Shown here piece after piece: positions 54,800-64,000 of a stretch of 64,000 nucleotides of DNA. The notes beneath the pieces are model-generated. The model saw only the letters and a program-made list of their open reading frames with translations, searched no databases and was not told the origin of the DNA. The stretch spans positions 62,001-126,000 of the forward strand of contig NZ_QLSX01000001.1 of the NCBI RefSeq assembly GCF_003268885.1, read 5' to 3'. Source of the stretch: Onishia taeanensis. GTDB taxonomy: Bacteria > Pseudomonadota > Gammaproteobacteria > Pseudomonadales > Halomonadaceae. The position numbers and the translations under genes were made by a program. Position 1 is the first letter of the stretch, and every line of letters starts with the position of its first letter.

Positions 54800-55465
54800 T
54801 CAGACCGCCGAGCTGGCCTCGTGCGCATCGCTGCCGACGCGCGAGGCCGATGGCCGGCGCTCCGGCAGCATCCCACGGTCCAGAATGAAGCGGATGACCT
54901 CCTCGACGCCGACGCCGTCATAGAGATTGGCAAACACGAAGGGACGGTCGCCGCGCATTTTCTTCGAATCCCGCTCCATCACGTCGAGAGAGGCATGCAC
55001 CTGCTCGGCAATGTCGATCTTGTTGATGATCAACAGGTCCGACTTGGTGATGCCTGGGCCGCCCTTGCGGGGAATCTTGTCGCCGGCGGAAACGTCGATC
55101 ACATAGAGCGTCAGGTCAGAGAGCTCGGGGCTGAAGGTCGCCGAGAGGTTGTCGCCCCCGGATTCCACCAGCACCAGCTCGAGGCCAGGATGACGAGACT
55201 GCAGGTCATCGATGGCGGCGAGATTCATCGAGGCATCCTCGCGAATCGCGGTATGCGGGCAGCCACCGGTCTCGACGCCAAGGATCCGGTCAGCCGGCAG
55301 CGCTTCGTGGCTCAGCAGGAAATCGGCATCTTCGCGGGTATAGATGTCGTTGGTCACCACGGCGATATCGTAGTAATCGCGCAGCGCCAGGCACAGCTGC
55401 TTCAAGAGCGCGGTCTTGCCGGAACCGACCGGGCCACCGACGCCGATACGCAAGCAGTGATTCAT
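54800..55465 (-). CDS. ureG: Urease accessory GTPase UreG
   Basis: 221 residues. GTP hydrolysis drives nickel delivery to urease. The P-loop [11 protein letters not shown], the EDADFL and [17 protein letters not shown] nickel-binding CPH motif, ESGGDNL and NKIDIA are present. The last about 15 residues ([15 protein letters not shown]) extend beyond the usual end. Follows ureF by 12 bases. Confidence 0.96.
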   Translation of the reverse strand: MNHCLRIGVGGPVGSGKTALLKQLCLALRDYYDIAVVTNDIYTREDADFLLSHEALPADRILGVETGGCPHTAIREDASMNLAAIDDLQSRHPGLELVLVESGGDNLSATFSPELSDLTLYVIDVSAGDKIPRKGGPGITKSDLLIINKIDIAEQVHASLDVMERDSKKMRGDRPFVFANLYDGVGVEEVIRFILDRGMLPERRPSASRVGSDAHEASSAV

Positions 55466-55477
55466 GAGGATGCTCCT

Positions 55478-56191
55478 TCAGCTTCTGAACAGACGTGAGT
55501 ATTGGGTTTCGTGCTGGGCGCTGGCCAACGCCAGCCCCGGCAGCAGCGGGCCAAGTTCGTGGTCATCAAACGAGAGGGCGCGGTCCACGGCCACTACCAA
55601 CTCGGGCCGTAGCCGCTCGATGAGGCGCTGGGCGGCGGTGTGTCCCAGCGGCAGCGCCTTGCAGGCCACCGCCAGCTGGTTCTCAAGCCAGGACCAGGCA
55701 AAGCCCAGCAACGCCTGGCGCGGCGGTACACCGCGCACCTGAGCCAGCCAGGCGAATAGCGTCACATAGCCGGCCTGATCCGGTAGCTCGGACGCTGCAG
55801 GCAACAGCTCGAGGCTGCGAAGAAGCCGCGTCAGCGCCGCCCCCAGCCGCTGGTCTTCCTCGGCGAGTTCACGGGTCTCGCGGCTGGCCGCCAGCCAGGC
55901 ATCCCAGTACGCCACCGCCTCGCCATCCTGTACCGCGAAGGCCGCTTGCTGGCGCGCCAGCACCGGCAGCTCGCAGCGTGACAGGCCGTCGTCCAGCACG
56001 CCGGACAACCAGGCGTAAAGGCTCGCCTCGTCGCGCACCCAGTCGAGTTCGAAGGCGCTCTCAAGGCCCTGAGACCAGGCAAAGGCACCGATCGGCAGCG
56101 CCGGGCTGACCAACTGCAAAAGCCCAAGCAGGGCCAGATCATCGCCCTGACCCGCAGCCTCCGCGGCAGGTGCCTGCGACTCAGTGCACAT
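55478..56191 (-). CDS. ureF: Urease accessory protein UreF
   Basis: 237 residues from an ATG that overlaps the 3' end of ureE by 11 bases; the ATG two codons earlier (56197) is an alternative. The all-helical UreF fold is recognisable from LQLVSPALPIGAFAWSQGLE and the C-terminal QTRYS-like SAQHETQYSRLFRS. It forms a complex with UreD(H) and UreG that regulates nickel loading. Confidence 0.93.
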   Translation of the reverse strand: MCTESQAPAAEAAGQGDDLALLGLLQLVSPALPIGAFAWSQGLESAFELDWVRDEASLYAWLSGVLDDGLSRCELPVLARQQAAFAVQDGEAVAYWDAWLAASRETRELAEEDQRLGAALTRLLRSLELLPAASELPDQAGYVTLFAWLAQVRGVPPRQALLGFAWSWLENQLAVACKALPLGHTAAQRLIERLRPELVVAVDRALSFDDHELGPLLPGLALASAQHETQYSRLFRS

Positions 56192-56735
56192 GATCATGCT
56201 CATGCGCGCCGTGGCCGTCTTCACTGCCATGAGAGTGGTCGTGAGAATGGCCATGCGAGTGACCGTGTGAATGGCCATGTGCGTGCCCTGCCTGAGCATA
56301 GGCGCCGGGCTCGGGGTCGAACGGCGCCTGGTGATGATGGATAGTGGCGCCCAGCCGTTCGGCCAGTTCCTCCAGCACATGATCCGGCGGGAAGCGCACC
56401 CAGCCGCCCTCCTCATCCGCGCCGATGGCCAGCGCCACATGGCGGTTGCCCAGGTGATAACAAAGCCTCGCCAGTGCCAGTCCGGCATCAATCCGAGCCG
56501 TGACCACCGGTTCGGCCGCGGCACGGATGATCACGATCTCACCGCTATCGGCTTCCAGGCCTTCTCCGTCCCGAAGCACCGGGCCGCGATCGAGAAACAG
56601 CCCCACTTCCTGCCCGCCATCGCTCTGCGCCTTGAGGCGCCCGCGCATGCGAAGCTCGAAGGGCAGTGTCAGGGTGTCGCTGGCCCGGCTCGCCTCGATG
56701 GACCCCAGGCGTTCGATCAATTTCAGCATTGGCAT
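56181..56735 (-). CDS. ureE: Urease nickel metallochaperone UreE
   Basis: 184 residues. The N-terminal domain (LTLPFELRMRGRLK, GLFLDRGPVLRDGE) and the central GNRHVALAIG (His) are normal. The C-terminal tail is a long His-rich repeat with the HGHS unit at least three times, followed by HDHSHGSE and HEHDHVH, expected to bind many nickel ions. The tail coding region is repetitive and could vary in length between strains. Confidence 0.95.
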   Translation of the reverse strand: MPMLKLIERLGSIEASRASDTLTLPFELRMRGRLKAQSDGGQEVGLFLDRGPVLRDGEGLEADSGEIVIIRAAAEPVVTARIDAGLALARLCYHLGNRHVALAIGADEEGGWVRFPPDHVLEELAERLGATIHHHQAPFDPEPGAYAQAGHAHGHSHGHSHGHSHDHSHGSEDGHGAHEHDHVH

Positions 56736-56809
56736 CGTCTCTAGAAATTGTCCGCGGCTGATCCTGTGGCAGTCTCGCGAGGGCGCTGAAAATACCTCCC
56801 TGTACGCTA

Positions 56810-56831
56810 CTTTTGCCTTCTATGGCAAAAG
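56810..56831. other. Hairpin in the ureC-ureE gap
   Basis: CTTTTGCC and GGCAAAAG form a perfect 8-bp stem with a 6-base loop in the 151-base gap between ureE and ureC. No T-run follows on the minus strand, so it may stabilise or segment the transcript instead of ending it. Confidence 0.4.
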
Positions 56832-56886
56832 ACCCTCACTTCGACCTGCCACCGGCGCCGCTTGACGTGTGGTTATCGCCCACTGC

Positions 56887-58593
56887 TCAGAATAAGTGAT
56901 AGCGCTGGGCCAGCGGCAGCTCGGTGGCCGGCTCGCAGGTCAAGAGCTCGCCATCGGCGCGCACCTCATAGGTCTGTGAGTCCACACTGAGCGCAGGACA
57001 GGCATCGTTGAGTTTCATGTCCGACTTGCGCACGGCCCGAGTGTCGCGACAGGCCACCAGCGGACTATCGAGTCCCAGGCGTTCCTTGACGCCCGCTTCT
57101 AGCGCCGCCTGACTGACGAAGGAAAGCCGCGTGGCGCTGGCCGCCTTGCCGAAGGCGCCGAACATCGGCCGGTAGTGCACCGGCTGCGGCGTGGGAATCG
57201 ACGCATTGGGATCGCCCATGGGGGCAGCGGCGATCATCCCGCCTTTGACGATCAGCGCCGGCTTGACGCCGAAGAAGGCCGGATCCCACAGCACCAGGTC
57301 GGCCAGCTTGCCGACCTCGATCGAGCCCACCTCGTGGGCGATGCCGTGGGTGATCGCCGGATTGATGGTGTACTTGGCGATGTAGCGCCGGGCACGCAGG
57401 TTGTCGGCACCCCGCGCCTGGTCTTCCGGCAGCAAGCCGCGCTGAACCTTCATCTTGTGGGCCGTCTGCCAGGTACGGCAGATCACTTCGCCCACCCGGC
57501 CCATGGCCTGGGAATCCGAGGCGATCATCGAAATCACCCCCATGTCATGCAGGATATCCTCGGCAGCGATGGTCTCGCGGCGGATGCGCGAATCGGCGAA
57601 GGCCACGTCCTCGGGAATATTAGGATCGAGGTGGTGGCACACCATCAGCATGTCCAGATGCTCATCGATCGTGTAGGGCCGGGTCGGATTGGTCGATGAG
57701 GGCAGCACATAGGGCTTGGCGCAGGCGGTGAGGATATCCGGCGCGTGACCGCCCCCGGCCCCTTCGGTGTGATAGGTGTGGATGCCGCGTTCCTTGAACG
57801 CCGCCAGGGTGTCCTCGACGAATCCCGACTCGTTGAGGGTATCGGTATGGATCGCCACCTGAACGTCATAGCGCTCGGCTACCGACAGACAGGCGTCGAT
57901 GGACGCAGGCGTGGTGCCCCAGTCCTCGTGAAGCTTGAGCCCCATGGCCCCCGCCTCGAGCTGCGCCTCCAGCGCCTCGGGCAGGCTGGCGTTGCCCTTG
58001 CCCAGAAAGCCGATATTCATGGGCAACGAATCCACCGCCTGCAGCATCTTTCCGATGTGCCAGGCGCCCGGCGTGCAGGTGGTGGCATTGGAGCCGGTGG
58101 CCGGACCGGTCCCGCCGCCGAGCATGGTGGTCACCCCGCTCATCAGCGCCTCATCGACCTGCTGGGGGCAGATGAAGTGGATATGAGCATCGATGCCGCC
58201 GGCGGTGAGAATCTTGCCCTCGCCCGCGATCACCTCGGTGCCCGGACCGATGACGATCTCGACACCCGGCTGAGTGTCCGGGTTGCCGGCCTTGCCGATG
58301 GCCACGATGCGTCCGGCCTGCAGGCCCACGTCCGCCTTGACGACGCCCCACCAGTCGAGAATCAGCGCATTGGTGATCACCGTGTCCATCACCGAGTCAT
58401 CGGCACGCTGGCTCTGGCCCATGCCGTCACGGATCACCTTGCCGCCGCCGAACTTGACCTCATCGCCATAGGAGGCGGCGTCACGTTCGACCTCGATCCA
58501 CAGCTCGGTGTCGCCCAGGCGGACCCGGTCGCCGACGGTCGGGCCATACATATCGGCATAGGCCTTTCGGCTAATGCTTGAATCCGGCTTCAT
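56887..58593 (-). CDS. ureC: Urease subunit alpha
   Basis: 568 residues; ATG 7 bases after AAAGGAG and overlapping the ureB stop. Catalytic subunit: carbamylated Lys in [10 protein letters not shown], nickel-binding HIHFICPQQ and the flap region [20 protein letters not shown]-terminal [21 protein letters not shown] is standard. Hydrolyses urea to ammonia and carbamate in the cytoplasm. Confidence 0.97.
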   Translation of the reverse strand: MKPDSSISRKAYADMYGPTVGDRVRLGDTELWIEVERDAASYGDEVKFGGGKVIRDGMGQSQRADDSVMDTVITNALILDWWGVVKADVGLQAGRIVAIGKAGNPDTQPGVEIVIGPGTEVIAGEGKILTAGGIDAHIHFICPQQVDEALMSGVTTMLGGGTGPATGSNATTCTPGAWHIGKMLQAVDSLPMNIGFLGKGNASLPEALEAQLEAGAMGLKLHEDWGTTPASIDACLSVAERYDVQVAIHTDTLNESGFVEDTLAAFKERGIHTYHTEGAGGGHAPDILTACAKPYVLPSSTNPTRPYTIDEHLDMLMVCHHLDPNIPEDVAFADSRIRRETIAAEDILHDMGVISMIASDSQAMGRVGEVICRTWQTAHKMKVQRGLLPEDQARGADNLRARRYIAKYTINPAITHGIAHEVGSIEVGKLADLVLWDPAFFGVKPALIVKGGMIAAAPMGDPNASIPTPQPVHYRPMFGAFGKAASATRLSFVSQAALEAGVKERLGLDSPLVACRDTRAVRKSDMKLNDACPALSVDSQTYEVRADGELLTCEPATELPLAQRYHLF

Positions 58594-58916
58594 GATGTCT
58601 CTCCTTTGCCATCCAGTGCGCCCATCACTTGCTGACGAAAGCCATAGACGGTACGGGTGCCGGCGAAGGGAATCAGCGTCACCTCACGCTTCTGGCCGGG
58701 TTCAAAGCGAATCGCCGTACCCGCGGCCACGTCCAGACGGTGGCCACGGGTCGCCGCACGATCGAAGTCCAGCGCCGGATTGGCCTCGAAGAAGTGATAA
58801 TGGGAGCCGACCTGAATCGGCCGATCACCGGTATTGGCAACGGTCACGGTGATCCGCGTGAGCCCTTCACACAGCGCGATCTCGCCATCCTTCAATTGAT
58901 ACTCACCGGGAATCAT
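58590..58916 (-). CDS. ureB: Urease subunit beta
   Basis: 108 residues from the ATG at 58916 (MIPGEYQL); the frame is open upstream through an intergenic repeat but without urease similarity. [20 protein letters not shown] and the C-terminal YGFRQQVMG are typical. Its stop overlaps the ureC start (ATGA). Confidence 0.96.
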   Translation of the reverse strand: MIPGEYQLKDGEIALCEGLTRITVTVANTGDRPIQVGSHYHFFEANPALDFDRAATRGHRLDVAAGTAIRFEPGQKREVTLIPFAGTRTVYGFRQQVMGALDGKGETS

Positions 58917-58945
58917 CAGCTCTGCCTCGTCGATGTAATAAATAG

Positions 58946-59084
58946 CTAAAACTGAGCGAAAGATGGTCAGGCAAGGCGGCAAGCAGCAAAAAAAAGGATC
59001 GGACTCGCGCACGAGTTTACGACTGTAAATGAGCACTTTTTGATGCGAAGCCAACACAGCATGACCGAGTGCAGCCAGTTTTAG
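58946..59084. repeat. 139-bp intergenic element with terminal inverted repeats
   Basis: It is bounded by CTAAAACTG (58946-58954) and CAGTTTTAG (59076-59084), a perfect 9-bp inverted repeat, and contains an A8 run and internal pairing segments (for example TTACGACTGTAAA). It separates ureA from ureB, which are normally only a few bases apart, and its right end contributes the TAA stop of ureA. It has the look of a REP/MITE-type repeat; copies elsewhere were not seen in this window. Confidence 0.65.
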
Positions 59085-59383
59085 ACAATGGGGTTGTGGA
59101 CGGTGACAAGCTTGGTCCCATCCGGGAAAGTCGCCTCGACCTGCACCTCGTCGACCATCTCGGCCACCCCTTCCATGACGTCCTCGCGGGTCAGAATCTC
59201 GCGCCCTGCGCTCATCATCTCGGCCACGCTGCGCCCATCTCGGGCGCCTTCCATGATCTCGGCGCTGATCAGCGCTACCGCCTCGGGGTAGTTGAGCTTG
59301 AGCCCGCGGGCACGGCGACGCTCGGCAAGCAGCGCCGCGGTGAACAGCAACAGCTTGTCCTTGTCTCTCGGGGTCAGTTCCAT
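59081..59383 (-). CDS. ureA: Urease subunit gamma
   Basis: 100 residues, the standard length; ATG 8 bases after [45 protein letters not shown] and [20 protein letters not shown] cover the whole family. The final codon is followed directly by the inverted repeat of the intergenic element, which supplies the stop. Confidence 0.97.
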   Translation of the reverse strand: MELTPRDKDKLLLFTAALLAERRRARGLKLNYPEAVALISAEIMEGARDGRSVAEMMSAGREILTREDVMEGVAEMVDEVQVEATFPDGTKLVTVHNPIV

Positions 59384-59542
59384 CGGAGTAGCTCCCAAAT
59401 CATGTTGTTTATCTTCTGTGCCCAGGCTGTCGCTCCCAAGCTGGAAGAGCGACGCTACGCGCCTGGAAGATGGAAGCCTGAAGCCCCGCATTGGCCGGAT
59501 GGCGATCTCTTCCGGCTTCTGGCTTCAAGCTTCCGGCTGCTG

Positions 59543-60484
59543 TCAGGTCATCCAGATGCGCGGCACGCAGGCCTCTCGGCCCAGCAGCAAAGGCCGCAGC
59601 CGCATCCAGGCCGCCTGGCAAAGCGCCCAGGCCTCGTTACGTTCATCGCCAAGATAGCGCAGCAGCAGCACGCCCTGGCGCAGCGTCACTGCCCAACGGG
59701 GCGAGGCCGGCAGCGCCTCACGCAGCATGGCAACGGCGCCGGCCTCATCATCGAGGCCCACCGCCCACAGGGTGGCTTGCACGCTGGCTCCGCCCTGCCC
59801 CCAGCGCCCTGAAAAGCGTGGATGCGTAGGGTCGAGGAGCTGACGCTCATGCCACAGGGGGCGACCGTCGCGGGTCAGGGAAAAGCGCTGCTCGAGATGC
59901 CCGGAGACGAATGGCAGTTCACCGGCCGGGCGACCGAGCGCCAGCACCTCCCAACCCAGGCAGCGCGCCTCCTTTTCAAGCGCAAGCTCGGTGCTCTGCA
60001 CACCACGGGAGCCATCGAAGGCGATGGTTTCCTGGGGCAGCCACTCGAGTTCGCCACCGGCCTGCACCCTAAGCTTTGTATGCTGGGCCCAGGCCACCCC
60101 GTGGCTGTCGGCCCGATAGAGCTTGTTGGCGGCCGGCGTGGTGATCAGCGCCCGGGCGCCCGGGCCCACCTCGGCACCGATAGAGAGGGCATCGCCGCTG
60201 ACCAGCCCGCCGGGCGGGTGCAGCAGATAGACATGACAGCTGCCGGCTTCTCCCTCGACACCGTGAGGCTCAGGATAAAAGGGCCGCTGAACCCGCAGTG
60301 GGCCCTGGTGGCGGGCACGGGTCAGACGGGTCATGCTGCCGGCGGGCTCTTCGCGGCGGGTAAAGCCGAGCTCGATGGCGGCGGCCCAGTGACGCTCGCC
60401 ATCGAAGCGATGGCCGCTGGTGAGGGAATGACCGCTGGTCAAGGGGGGCGACGTCACCGGGGGCAGGGGCTCAAAGACAGTCAT
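59543..60484 (-). CDS. ureD: Urease accessory protein UreD (UreH)
   Basis: 313 residues, overlapping the urtE stop (ATGA). UreD is the scaffold that binds apo-urease and UreF-UreG. Typical blocks are RPFYPEPHG, HVYLLHPPGGLVSGD, TTPAANKLYR and WLPQETIAFDGS. It has an extended N-terminus with a repeated LTSGH. The 160-base gap before ureA holds short direct and inverted repeats based on GGAAG/CTTCC. Confidence 0.93.
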   Translation of the reverse strand: MTVFEPLPPVTSPPLTSGHSLTSGHRFDGERHWAAAIELGFTRREEPAGSMTRLTRARHQGPLRVQRPFYPEPHGVEGEAGSCHVYLLHPPGGLVSGDALSIGAEVGPGARALITTPAANKLYRADSHGVAWAQHTKLRVQAGGELEWLPQETIAFDGSRGVQSTELALEKEARCLGWEVLALGRPAGELPFVSGHLEQRFSLTRDGRPLWHERQLLDPTHPRFSGRWGQGGASVQATLWAVGLDDEAGAVAMLREALPASPRWAVTLRQGVLLLRYLGDERNEAWALCQAAWMRLRPLLLGREACVPRIWMT

Positions 60485-61178
60485 ACGGTGAGGTGTCGCT
60501 TGATCAGGTCATCGGAAAGGTCGCCGATGCCGCCGCTGGCCACCGGACGTCCGCGATCGAGGATGGTGAAGCGGTCAGCGTACTTGCGGGCGAAGGGCAG
60601 CTTCTGCTCGACCAACAGCACGGTCAGGCCGTCTTCGCGGATCAGCCGGCGGATCACCTCACCGATCTGGGCGACGATATTGGGCTGAATGCCCTCCCCC
60701 GGCTCATCGAGAATCAGCAGCCGCGGCTCGATCACCAGTGCGCGGCCGATCGCCAACTGCTGCTGCTGACCGCCGGACAGGTCGCCACCACGGCGATGGC
60801 GCATCTCGTCGAGCACCGGGAACAGCTCGAAGACCCGATCAGGAATACGGCGACTGCCGTCCTTGCGGGCGGCAAGTCCGGTGCGCAGGTTTTCCTCGAC
60901 GCTGAGCAGCGGAAATATCTGGCGCCCCTGGGGCACATAGCCGATGCCGAGCCGCGAGCGGTCCTCGAGACGCTTCTTCGTCAGTTCCACCTCACCGTCA
61001 AAGCGCAGGCTGCCGCTCTTGACCGGCACCTCGCCCATCACGCACTTGAGCAGGGTCGTCTTGCCTACGCCGTTGCGGCCCATCACGCAGGTGCATTCGC
61101 CCTTGGGCACCTCGAGGTCGAGATCCCACAGGGTGTGGCTCTCGCCATAGAACTGGTTGAGTTTGTCGATCGCGAGCA

Positions 61179-61179
<1 letters not shown>
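60481..61179 (-). CDS. urtE: Urea ABC transporter ATP-binding subunit UrtE
   Basis: 232 residues. Walker A GRNGVGKTT, signature LSGGQQQQLAIGRAL and Walker B LLILDEPGEGIQPN, the last a recognised UrtE variant. It energises uptake of urea by the UrtBC permease. Start overlaps the urtD stop (ATGA). Confidence 0.95.
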
Positions 61180-62005
<826 letters not shown>

Positions 62006-62009
<4 letters not shown>

Positions 62010-63166
62010 GGCGTTGCCTCCTTGAGTTGAGTCTCGCTATCCGCCTTGCGGCGACGAGTCATCAGCCCGGCGATGCCCTTGGGCAGCAGCACCGTGACCA
62101 CCACGAAAAGCCCACCGAGGGCGAACAGCCAGGCATCCGGCATCACCCCGGTGAAGACCGTCTTGGCATAGTTGACCAGAATCGCGCCGATCACCGCGCC
62201 GTAGAGGGTGCCGCGACCGCCCAGCGCTACCCACACCACCACCTCGATCGAGAACAGCGGCGAGAACTCACTCGGGTTGATGATCCCCACCTGGGGTACG
62301 TAGAGAGAGCCGGCGACCCCCGCGAGCATCGCCGAGACCACGAACACACAAAGCTGCACCCGCTCGACCCGATAGCCAAGGAAGCGCACCCGTGCCTCGG
62401 CATCGCGGGAGGCGATGCAGACCCGGCCAAGCTTGCTGCCCACAATGCCTCGACACACCACATAGCCCAGCGCCAGCGCCACCCCGGACGCCAGGAAGAG
62501 CCCCAGCCGCGTGGCGTCGCTTCTCAGGTCGAAGCCCAGCAGTTCACGGAAGTCGGTCAGGCCGTTGTTGCCACCAAAGCCCATCTCGTTGCGGAAGAAA
62601 GCCAGCATCAGGGCGAAGGTCAGCGCCTGGGTGATGATCGACAGATAGACCCCGGTGACCCGGGAGCGGAAGGCCAGGAAGCCGAACAGCAGCGCCAACA
62701 GGCCCGGCGCCAGCATCACCATCAGGAAGGCGAACCAGGCCATGTCGAAGCCGTGCCAGAACCACGGCAGGCTGTCCCAGTTGAGAAACACCATGAAGTC
62801 CGGCAGCACCGGATCGCCATAGACGCCGCGGTCGCCGATCTGGCGCATCAGGTACATGCCCATGGCGTAGCCGCCCAGCGCGAAAAAGGCCCCATGCCCC
62901 AGGCTCAGAATGCCCAGATAGCCCCAGACCAGGTCCACCGCCACCGCCAGCAGTGCATAGCACAGGTACTTGCCGAGCAGCGTCACGGTATAGCTTGAGA
63001 CGTGCAGCGGATGCCCTGCTGGCAAGGCCAGGTGCAGCACCGTGACCACCGAAAGCGCCAGGGCAAGCACGCCGAGAAACACACGGGTCGAGCGTTCGGT
63101 GAAGGGCCGCGTCAGCCACAGGTTGGAAAGCGGCGTGCTTGAGGGCGGAGTGTTTGCAAGAGACAT
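62006..63166 (-). CDS. urtC: Urea ABC transporter permease UrtC
   Basis: 386 residues from the ATG at 63166. LivM-type permease with about ten helices; WGYLGILSLGHGAFFALGGY and FGGNNGLTDF are characteristic. The stop of urtB is 4 bases upstream, so translation is coupled. Confidence 0.95.
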
Positions 63167-63170
63167 AGGA

Positions 63171-64000
63171 TCAGCCCTCCGCCGCCCGGCCCTTCTGCGG
63201 AAAGAGTCCGCGAGGCCGTTTCTGAATGAACAGGATGATGAACACCAGCACGATGATCTTGGCAAGCACAGCACCCGCCCATGGCTCCAACACTTGGTTG
63301 ATCACCCCAAGCGACATGCCGGCCACCAGGGTGCCCCACAGGTTCCCGACGCCGCCGAACACCACCACCATAAACGAATCGATGATGTAGCTCTGGCCGA
63401 GGTTGGGGCCAACGTTGGTCAACTGGGCCAGCGCCACGCCGGCAAGCCCGGCCACCCCGGCGCCGAGGCCGAAGGTGAGAATATCCACGCGGGTCGCGCG
63501 GATGCCCATGGCCCGCGCCATGGCGCGATTCTGAGTGACCGCACGCACCTCAAGCCCCAGCCTTGTGCGGCGCATGACCAGCATCAGGCTCGCGAACACC
63601 AGCAGCGCGAAGCCGAGCACATAGAGCCGGTTGAGGGTCAGCGACAGAGCGTCGTTGATCACTAGCGAGCCGCTCATCCACTCTGGGGTGATCACCGTAC
63701 GGTTGAGGGGCGAGACCAGGGTGCGCACCAGTTGCTGCAGGATCAGGCTGACACCAAAGGTGGCAAGCAACGTCTCAAGCGGGCGCCCCTTGAGAAACTG
63801 GATCACGCAGCGCTCGATGGCCACGCCCGCCAGGCCTGCAACCAGAAAGCCGGCCGGAATCGACAGGATCACGGCTAGGCCCGGCTGTCCCGGCAGCAGC
63901 TGCTGCATGCCCCAGGAGGTGTAGGCGCCGAGCATGATCAGCTCGCCGTGGGCCATGTTGATCACGCCCATGACCCCGAAGGTGATGGCCAGGCCAATTG
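63171..64000 (-). CDS. urtB: Urea ABC transporter permease UrtB (partial)
   Basis: The gene continues beyond the right edge; about 276 C-terminal codons are visible. LivH-type permease with GVINMAHGELIMLGAYTSW and VVVFGGVGNLWGTLVAG. The part outside the window probably includes a long periplasmic N-terminal region, as usual for UrtB. Confidence 0.95.
   Translation of the reverse strand, partial: IGLAITFGVMGVINMAHGELIMLGAYTSWGMQQLLPGQPGLAVILSIPAGFLVAGLAGVAIERCVIQFLKGRPLETLLATFGVSLILQQLVRTLVSPLNRTVITPEWMSGSLVINDALSLTLNRLYVLGFALLVFASLMLVMRRTRLGLEVRAVTQNRAMARAMGIRATRVDILTFGLGAGVAGLAGVALAQLTNVGPNLGQSYIIDSFMVVVFGGVGNLWGTLVAGMSLGVINQVLEPWAGAVLAKIIVLVFIILFIQKRPRGLFPQKGRAAEG

Noticed and set aside
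58590-59057. 155-residue extended form of UreB
   Set aside because: The first 47 codons lie in the intergenic inverted-repeat element and have no urease similarity; the ATG at 58916 fits the family.

Overview
The window looks like a chromosome segment of a GC-rich gammaproteobacterium of the Halomonas/Chromohalobacter type. This is inferred from gene content and order (dsbD-accB-accC-prmA-dusB-fis-purH, bioBFHCD, urtBCDE-ureDABCEFG-hupE, PPi-type phosphofructokinase next to a soluble pyrophosphatase) and from high-GC coding sequence. No 16S rRNA gene is present, so the genus is not proven.

Layout. 1-19.7 kb is ordinary core genome: the mpl 5' end, pfp, a PP2C/kinase fusion, ppa, a DUF2333 membrane protein, dsbD, accBC, prmA, dusB-fis, purH, a GabD-type dehydrogenase, folX-folE and srkA. 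19.75-24.1 kb is disturbed. A 217-bp segment spanning the srkA upstream region and the 3' part of comF is tandemly duplicated. Copy 1 is interrupted by a 2.8-kb AT-rich island encoding an HNH-type protein that resembles anti-phage effectors. Copy 2 is interrupted by a complete IS30-family element with a 3-bp target duplication. comF and the biotin operon follow, with a likely BirA operator over the bioB promoter, then tRNA-Leu(UAG).

30.8-48.0 kb is the most interesting part. A LexA-controlled umuDC operon is cut inside umuC by a 15.4-kb element. The element encodes three large tyrosine-recombinase-like proteins plus a small coiled-coil protein (a Tn554/recombinase-trio type of machinery), three AT-rich cargo genes of unknown function, and a complete second umuDC with its own near-consensus LexA box. 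The element thus disrupts the host DNA polymerase V gene and supplies a replacement. Inside it sits a 5.1-kb ISL3-family element with near-perfect terminal repeats and a perfect 8-bp target duplication, carrying an efflux transporter, a carboxymuconolactone-decarboxylase-like protein, an aldo/keto reductase and a LysR regulator. A decayed SRAP (YedK-type) gene lies just past the umuC 3' fragment.

48.4-53.8 kb is a light-sensing c-di-GMP operon: a GAF/PAS GGDEF-EAL protein, heme oxygenase (biliverdin synthesis) and a bacteriophytochrome with a GGDEF output domain. 54.0-64.0 kb is a urea operon reading leftward: urea ABC transporter (urtB, partial, C, D, E), urease structural and accessory genes, and a HupE/UreJ nickel permease. 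An inverted-repeat-bounded intergenic element sits between ureA and ureB.
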